Below are positions 57,721 to 64,000 of a stretch of 64,000 nucleotides of DNA, in pieces. The stretch's first letter is position 1. Each line of letters starts with the position of its first letter. The DNA is taken from the NCBI GenBank assembly GCA_033977485.1, contig CM066994.1, forward strand, positions 30,863,637-30,927,636. Direction: 5' to 3'. Source of the DNA: Hydrangea macrophylla. Taxonomy: Eukaryota; Streptophyta; Magnoliopsida; Cornales; Hydrangeaceae. Position numbers and translations under genes: made by a program. A model generated the notes under the pieces. That model did no database searches. It was not told the origin of the DNA and saw only the letters and a list, made by a program, of their open reading frames with translations.

Positions 57721-57960
57721 TCAATCTTTCAGTTCTTTGTTTAATTGGCAGTAAAATGACTCAAGGTCCTGAACTTTCACCTTCAGAGTCTTTACTTTGC
57801 GCCAAAACATCTTTTGTTCTTTTTTCAACATCTTTTGTTCTTTTTTCACTGTCTTGATTAAATTCCTATATAGATTGATGTGGTTTATTAAATATGAATT
57901 TGGTATTTCCAAAAAATACACGTCTCTCTCTCTTGAGTACAATAATAGGAAAACAAACAT
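57721..57960 (-). pseudogene. Coiled-coil ORF, left-arm copy
   Basis: Minus-strand copy of the ORF at 59371-59607. It reads LIKTVKKEQKMLKKEQKMFW and ends LNKELKD, where a GGA codon in the other arm is TGA here, shortening it by 12 residues. Function unknown. Confidence 0.4.
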
Positions 57961-58540
57961 GTCTCTCCATAAACAATTAATGTACTAAGATGTAATATTT
58001 GTTTTAGAAACATTATAGGAGCTGACCTTCCATTGGGTGGTAGTATAGTCGTCTCCTGATAAAGTTGACTGAGAAATTATGTTGCGTGTTTTGAACTGGG
58101 AATTGTGTTTCTAAGATTTGAAATTGATTCTTGCAAAATGTTGAAGATTACTCGAGGTCAGCAAGTGTGCAAAGTGTTAAGCATAAGTAGTTCCATTTTA
58201 CTTTTTTCGGAGATCAATCTGAATGCTTGCTTTTGTTTTTGCTTTCCAATTTTTTTTTTTCCATAGTCAGTTACAAAATCCCGCTCTCTGTTTTGTTTCC
58301 TGGAAAATTGACTAAGAAAGATGAAAGAGTAGTTGGTTAGTAAATTTGAATGGAGTCGTAGAATATTACCAACTAAAGCAACATTGTACGTAGTCTTAAT
58401 GCTATCTGATTCATAATATTTACACCTTTTTTTTTTTTTTTTTGCAAACAAATTTACAGTCTAATTATCTTGAAGTCATTATACTCTGCATTGTTTTTTT
58501 GGCCCGTGCCCGCGGGCATGGGAACGTACTAGTATATATA

Positions 58541-58736
58541 TATGGGGAAAATCTCAGGAACGGGCATCCATTTACGGACCAGGCTTTTAGCAACGAAATT
58601 TTGACTTTTAGCGACGATTTTTTCGTCGCCAAAGTGTAGTAGATCTTTAGCGACGGAAATTTTGTCGCTCAAAGTCAAAATTTCATCACTAAAAGCTTGG
58701 TCCATAAACGGACGTCCGATCCTGAGCTGGCCTTCA
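58541..58736. repeat. Palindromic centre of the large inverted repeat
   Basis: CAGGAACGGGCATCCATTTA and its decayed complement at the other side, with TTTTAGCGACG/CGTCGCTAAA words between. It may be a MITE whose insertion or whose own arms seeded the inverted repeat; inferred. Confidence 0.6.
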
Positions 58737-59370
58737 TATATATATATATATATATATACTAGTACGTACGCGGGCACGGGCCAAAAAAACAATGCAGAGT
58801 ATAATGACTTCAAGATAATTAGGCTGTAAATTTGTTTGCAAAAAACAAAAAAAAAGGTGTAAATATTAAGAATCAGATAGCATTAAGACTACGTACAATG
58901 TTGCTTTAGTTGGTAATATTCTACGACTCCATTCAAATTTACTAACCAACTACTCTTTCATCTTTCTTAGTCAATTTTCCAGGCAACAAAACAAAGAGCG
59001 TGATTTTGTAACTGACTATGAAAAAAAAAAAATTGGAAAGCAAAAACAAAAGCAAGCATTCAGATTGATCTCTGAAAAAAGTAAAATGGAACTACTTATG
59101 CTTAACACTTTGCACACTTGCTGACCTCGAGTAATCTTCAACATTCTGCAAGAATCAATTTCAAATCTTAGAAACACAATTCCCAGTTCAAAACACGCAA
59201 CATAATTTCTCAGTCAACTTTATCAGGAGACGACTATACTACCACCCAATGGAAGGTCAGCTCCTACAATGTTTCTAAATCAAATATTACATCTTAGTAC
59301 ATTAACTGTTTATGGAGAGACATGTTTGTTTTCCTATTATTGTACTTAAGAGAGAGAGAGAGAGAGAGAC

Positions 59371-59607
59371 GTGTATTTTTTGGAAATACCAAATTCATAT
59401 TTAATAAAACACATCAATCTAGATAGGAATTTAATCAAGACAGTGAAAAAAGAACAAAAGATGTTGAAAAAAGAACAAAAGATGTTTTGGCGCAAAGTAA
59501 AGACTCTGAAGGTGAAAGTTCAGGAACTTGAGTCATTTTACTGCCAATTAAACAAAGAATTGAAAGATGGAAACACATGTTCAACCACTGTCGCTGCTGT
59601 GAAGTAA
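59371..59607 (+). CDS. Unrecognised 78-codon coiled-coil ORF in inverted repeat arm
   Basis: I do not recognise it. It is rich in Lys, Glu and Leu: LIKTVKKEQKMLKKEQKMFW then KVKTLKVKVQELESFY, a heptad-like pattern with a tandem VKKEQKMLKKEQKM repeat. It ends TTVAAVK plus stop at 59605-59607. It could be the last exon of a captured gene, since the arms also have splice-like signals (TTTGCAG/CCTCAG and TTTCCAG/GTTAGT near 57376 and 57409 on the other arm). Expression unknown. Confidence 0.3.
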   Translation: MYFLEIPNSYLIKHINLDRNLIKTVKKEQKMLKKEQKMFWRKVKTLKVKVQELESFYCQLNKELKDGNTCSTTVAAVK

Positions 59608-60288
59608 GGGTATTCCTAATGATTTAAGAGTTGTACTCCCCAAATCACATTTCAATGAAAATTCAGTGATTCCCCACCACAACATTACTCATTCCAAAAT
59701 CACGAACTGGAAGTTTGATGACTTACACATAAAGCATAACCAAACTCTAAAGCCCTATTATTATATCATAGAAAGTTGACCTATAAAGGCCTATGCTATA
59801 TACAGATCAAACAGAAACACTAAAAAAGAAATTTAAGAAATAAAACCCACACACAAATATTTGATTCAAGTTTTTATCACTAACCTGGAAACCTTCTCAA
59901 GTGATTAGCTGAGGTTGCAAATTTTTTTTTGGCAAAACCCATGAGTTCAAAATCAATGAATCAAAAAAAAAAAAAAAAAGACAAAAGAAGAAAACCTTTA
60001 CGCTATAAATAAAAAATAAAAATTGCAAAAACCTATTCCTTTTCTCTTATGTTTTGGGCTTGCTTTCTCTTTGGGCTTCTTTGCCTCTATAATTAAATCA
60101 AACACTTCAAACATAGATTTAAATCAAATCAAAGGCTATAAAAGAAACCAAAATAATCAAAAAAAAATTCTAACCTTCGATTCATTTGAAAGGTCTTCGA
60201 TCGGACTTTGGAGGGTTGGGATGATTCCTTTGAGCGCGAGATAGATAGAATAAGAAAAAGATTAAGGCTTGATGTGTGTGTGTGTGTA

Positions 60289-60325
<37 letters not shown>

Positions 60326-60774
60326 TTTGTGTGATGAAAGAGAGAGACGTGAGACGTGAGGCAGAGAGGGAGGGATTTGTGCCAGTGAGGGATGAGAGAG
60401 ATGTAACGGTGGGTGAATTGTGTAAGTGAGTGTTTTTTTGGACCGTAGGATGAATAGATCCAAGGGTAGATAGTAGATATGGGACTAATGAAGGCCAAGA
60501 TCCAAAGTTGAGCAAATGAGTAACGACTACTCAATTAAATTCACTTCACAAAAGCTTTCAAGTGAAGTCAAAACATAGACCGTTGTGCAAATAGGTCATT
60601 TTTAAAGCTAAACCTGATCCAATTGGTAATGAATTAGATGTTTAGTTTTATCTAGTTGGAAAGGTATTTGAATCTAGTTTCCGAATCTTCAAACAGATTA
60701 CAAAAACGAGTTTTGTAGAGGGAGTTATGGCCGTTTTAGTAAAGAGGTGTCAGTCTGCCAAAAACCAGCAGAAA

Positions 60775-60955
60775 ACCAGTTGACTGATTTTTGAAGGGTC
60801 CAGTCAACCGAATTAATGTCCAGTCGACCGGAGGTACTAGTCTAGTCGACTGGATTGTAAAAAAGTCGACTGTTTTTAGTTTTTGAAAGGTAACTACTGC
60901 CTCAAACTTTTCAGTCGACTGGATAGATTTTTTAGTCAACTGGATCGCGCTGAAA
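60775..60955. repeat. CAGTCGACTGG palindrome cluster in a copia LTR
   Basis: CCAGTTGACTG, CCAGTCAACCG, CCAGTCGACCGG, TAGTCGACTGG, AAGTCGACTG, CAGTCGACTGG and TAGTCAACTGG in 180 bp, ending about 85 bp before the TATA box. Confidence 0.85.
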
Positions 60956-61040
60956 CACACTAACGGCTAGTTTTTAAACTCTCCAAAAATTATTTTTACA
61001 CCCCCTAACCACTTCCAACGGCTATTATCTTTCTTGGCCT

Positions 61041-61048
61041 ATAAATAC
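61041..61048 (+). promoter_or_regulatory. TATA box of copia LTR
   Basis: TATAAATA in the LTR, downstream of the palindrome cluster. Confidence 0.6.
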
Positions 61049-61643
61049 ATGTTTTTTAAAACCTTTTAATGTTGATCAATTCATTGGAAAACATCTATTT
61101 GAATCACACAACTTGTTGATTTTTAATCATTCACATTTGAGCCCTAGTTGTGTGAGTTTATCAATTTGCTCTAGTTCTTGATTTGTATTTCTTTGAGAGC
61201 AAATTGTAGTGAGGTTTTATTTGTATTATCTACTCACTAAGGAGTTGTTGTGTGAGCCATCATTGTATTATCCACTCTAGAGAGAGAGTTATCATTTGTA
61301 CCCAAATCATTATTTATAAAGATTGAGGGTTAGTAACCCTTGGATGCAAAGAAGAGGTGTTCTTCTTTGGGAGAGTTGAAGACTCTTGTAACGGTTTGAT
61401 CTACACCCTCGAAGTAGGTCGGATTAAAGAAATCCTCAAGAGGTGTTCTTGAGGGGTGGACGTAGACCGCGGGGTGCTATTACCGAACCACTTGAAAATT
61501 TGGTTTGCAAGTATCTCTTCCCTTATCTCTTTACATTAGTGTTTGTGATTGTGTTTAATTTGCAATTAAGTTTTAAAAAGGTTAAATTTCCGCTAAAACC
61601 TTATTCCCCCCCTTTCTAAGGTTTCCATATTTGGGTCAATAAT

Positions 61644-61655
61644 TGGTATCAGAGC
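61644..61655 (+). other. Primer-binding site
   Basis: TGGTATCAGAGC, complementary to the 3' end of the initiator methionine tRNA, five bases after the LTR end. Confidence 0.9.
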
Positions 61656-61706
61656 TTCGGCTCTTCTATTTTCAAAATTTTTTGAAAAATTTGAGTTAAG
61701 ATCCAA

Positions 61707-63885
61707 ATGGAAACCAACACTTCTCGCATCTCTTATAGTGAGGGTCAATTGGCAAATAGACCACCGTGTTTTAATGGATCAAATTATGCTTATTGAAAAA
61801 ATAGAATGAGAATCTATATGATTTCTCAAGATTTTGATTTATGGCAAATAGTGGTCAAAGGCCCTCATCTTCCCACAAAAATTTTAAATGGTATTTCTAT
61901 TTCAAAAACGGAAGATGAGTATAATGATGCCGATAAGAAACTCATTAAAATGAATGCAATGGCAATGAATTTATTATATTGCGGTTTAGACCCAAATGAA
62001 TACAGTAGAATTTCATCTTGCGAATCCGCAAAAGAAATTTGGGATAAACTTGAAGTGACTCATGAGGGAACAAGCCAAGTCAAAAAGTCAAAAATTAATT
62101 TGCTTGTTCAATCTTATGAAATGTTTAAAATATTGCCTTTTAAGTCTATTGGTGATATGTCTACCCGTTTTACAACTGTCATCAATAGCTTGAAAAATCT
62201 TGGTAAAGTTTATGCTAATGAAGAAATTATTGAGAAAATTCTTAGGGCTTTACCAAAGCAATGGCAATCGAAGGGCTTGTCAATTGAACAACTCATGGGA
62301 TCTTTCATTACCCATGAAATGGAGTTAGCCGTGCTTGTCGAAGAAGACAAGAAAAAGGAGATCAAAAGGGGAGACATGGCCTTGAAGTCCTCAAGCTCAA
62401 AGAAAAAGGGAAAAGATCATGAGAGTGATAAGGATGAGAAAATGGCTTTGATCACCCAAAAATTCGCAAAGTTTCTAAAGAAAGAAAAATTGGGAAAGAA
62501 GCCTCCTAAAGATGAACAACGTAAGAAGAAGGGTAATGAAGGCCACTCAAAGTTGCTCCGAGAGTGAATCATCGGACGACAACTCAAATGAAGATGAGAT
62601 TGTCAATCTTTGCCTCATGGAAATTGACAATGGGATAACCTCTACTTCTTGCTCTTTCAATGACTCTAATGATGTTTATGAATTTCAGGAAGGATATTGC
62701 ATTACTACTCCTTCATCATTGAAAGATCATATGTATGATCATTGGAAGAGGAGAATAGAAATTTATTTTATATCACTTGACATAAATCTTTGGAAAATTG
62801 TCAAAAATGGTTTTTCTCCTAAACCAATGATTGAATGGAATGAAAGTGATCAAAATAACTTTCTATTGAATCTTAGAGCCATGAAAATTCAATATACTTC
62901 TTTAGATGATAGTTCATATAATAGAATTCGTTCATGCTCTAGTGCACATCAAATTTGGTTATGTTTAGAAAATTTTCATTTTACTACTAACCAAATTTGT
63001 GAAGAGGAAAAAGTGTGCCTTTTTGCAAATGAAGATTATAAGAATGAGAAAATGGCAAAAGGGGCCACTTGGGATGATGACGACTAATCCGATGATGACT
63101 CATGTGACCAAGTAGGTGCACAAGAAAATTTGGTAAACTCTAATCCTACCTCCTTTGTTAAATCTCCTAACTATAATGAGCTTCAATGTGCTTTTGAGGA
63201 GTTACATGAGGAATTGGAGAATTTAGGATCTAAATATATAACTCTTAAAAAGAATTTTTCCAAACTTTCAAATGAGTTAAATAATTTGAAATCCCAAAAT
63301 GAATCTTTGAAGATTGAAAATGAAAAACATGTTTTAAGAACACAATCTTCAAATGAGGTTGAAAAAAAAATTTGGATTTGAAAAAGCAATTAGATGATTT
63401 AAAAACTCAAAATGATATTTTGATAAAAGAAAAACTTGTTTCAACCAATCAACCTTCAAGTGAATTTATTGAAAAAAAAAATTTGAATTGAGAAAGGAGG
63501 TGGATAATTTGAAGAAAATTTTGGCAAAATTCACACAAGGTGAACAAAATTTGAATGTGCTTTTGGGAAAGCAAAAATGTGTTTTTGACAAAACCGGTTT
63601 GGGATTTAATCCCACATACAAAGAAAAGAAGTATAACAATTTTTTTTTGCAAAATCCACTCCTTCAAGCTCAAACAATTCTCATAATAGCTTCTTTATTA
63701 AAGCTTCGGGCCAAAATGAAACCCTCCCCTATGTAACTTGTCATTATTGTATGAAAAAGGGGCATGTTAATTACAAATGTTCTTTTCGTAAAAAAATTAA
63801 CATGATTTGGGTTGTGAAAGGATCCTCTCCTACCTTCTCGGCAAATGTTGCATCCAAGAGGTGCTTGGACAATGGTTAAATCTCT
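61707..63885 (+). pseudogene. Gag of a SIRE/Maximus-like copia element, decayed
   Basis: The start METNTSRISYSEGQ at 61707 is followed at codon 30 by TGA (61794-61796) where the family has Trp (N-Y-x-x-W-K). The capsid-type domain (61806-62350) includes DLWQIVVKGPHLPTK, SAKEIWDKLEVTHEGTSQVK and KILRALPKQW. A frameshift near 62530 leads to SCSESESSDDNSNEDE. A second copy of the N-terminal gag domain follows (62690-63000). A stop lies at 63085-63087, then a coiled coil (LKKNFSKLSNELNNLKSQNE), further shifts at A runs (63370, 63480), LGKQKCVFDKTGLGFNP, and a zinc knuckle CHYCMKKGHVNYKC near 63735. It ends at 63885; no protease or pol follows in the window. Confidence 0.85.
62690..63000 (+). other. 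Extra copy of the gag N-terminal domain inside gag
   Basis: HMYDHWKRRIEIYFISLDIN, LWKIVKNGFSPKP, NLRAMKIQYTSLDDSSYNRI and SAHQIWLCLENF parallel RMRIYMISQDFDLWQIV, MAMNLLYCGLDPNEYSRI and SAKEIWDKLE of the first copy. It lies in frame between the acidic stretch and the ATWDDDD motif. Confidence 0.75.
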
Positions 63886-64000
63886 CACCTTTAGCCTAGT
63901 AGGAGTAGGTTAGATTAGATTAACTTTTTTTGATATTTTTCTTGATTTTGATAGCATGCTAATCTTGTTTGATTTATCAAGTTATTTTATTTTGATGTTC
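63886..64000. other. Window end, no feature recognised
   Basis: AT-rich DNA with no coding. The copia element either ends here or is interrupted. Confidence 0.4.

Larger units (their letters stand above)
56735..60524. repeat. Large inverted repeat, arms of about 1.8 kb
   Basis: The left arm 56735-58540 and right arm 58737-60524 are inverted copies, from GTTACTCATTTGCTC outside to GTACTAGTATATATAT inside. Differences are single bases and microsatellite lengths. The 196-bp centre (58541-58736) is itself an imperfect palindrome (GACTTTTAGCGACG and its complement). The arms hold CT/CA microsatellites (56935-57021; 60284-60321), T-rich and A-rich runs and a coiled-coil ORF. Outer flanks are unrelated and no target duplication is evident. 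Confidence 0.9.
60545..61638 (+). mobile_element. 5' LTR of a SIRE/Maximus-like Ty1/copia element
   Basis: It ends TTTGGGTCA at 61638, five bases before the primer site. TATAAATA at 61041-61048. CAGTCGACTGG-type palindromes at 60775-60950 lie upstream of it. The left end is not sharp: it lies somewhere between the inverted repeat (60524) and about 60600. Confidence 0.7.

Overview
The window looks like intergenic heterochromatin of a flowering plant, most likely a eudicot. It is AT-rich with introns, many microsatellites and plant-type Ty3/gypsy and Ty1/copia LTR retrotransposons. It also holds small MULE, hAT and Stowaway-like DNA elements. The species cannot be named from the sequence. There is no bacterial operon structure, no CRISPR array and no tRNA or rRNA that I could support.

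Only one convincing host gene is present: an F-box/LRR/FBD-type gene on the minus strand (about 55.8 kb down to 45.6 kb). Its four coding exons join in phase. A 5.16-kb Ty3/gypsy chromovirus, flanked by a CAGTC duplication, sits in its first coding intron in antisense orientation. That element's reverse transcriptase is split by a hAT-like element, which itself carries a Stowaway MITE.

Layout. 0-6.4 kb: LTR remnants, including a solo LTR nested inside another solo LTR. 6.4-12.9 kb: a field of MITEs, a tandem repeat and a decayed exon-like stretch. 12.9-16.7 kb: a gag-protease-only LTR element on the minus strand with two hAT-like insertions in its LTRs. 17-31.3 kb: an Athila-like cluster made of an LTR, an integrase, an env-like ORF, an acidic ORF, and a large inverted duplication of the 3' region. 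31.3-38.6 kb: pieces of Tat-like and Tekay/Del-like gypsy elements cut by a DNA transposon. 38.9-45 kb: MITEs and a second hAT-like family, no gene seen. 45-56 kb: the F-box gene. 56.7-60.5 kb: an almost perfect 3.8-kb inverted repeat. 60.5-63.9 kb: a SIRE/Maximus-like copia element reduced to LTR and decayed gag.

The most unusual signal is not a gene. Several unrelated LTR families each carry a cluster of short, CpG-containing self-complementary motifs (CAGTCGACTG, CGAGCGCTCGAG, CGCGCGAGCG, CGCCCGGGCG types). In the Athila-like and copia copies the cluster lies about 0-150 bp upstream of the TATA box. The other strong candidate is the long inverted repeat, which if transcribed would form a dsRNA stem of about 1.8 kb.
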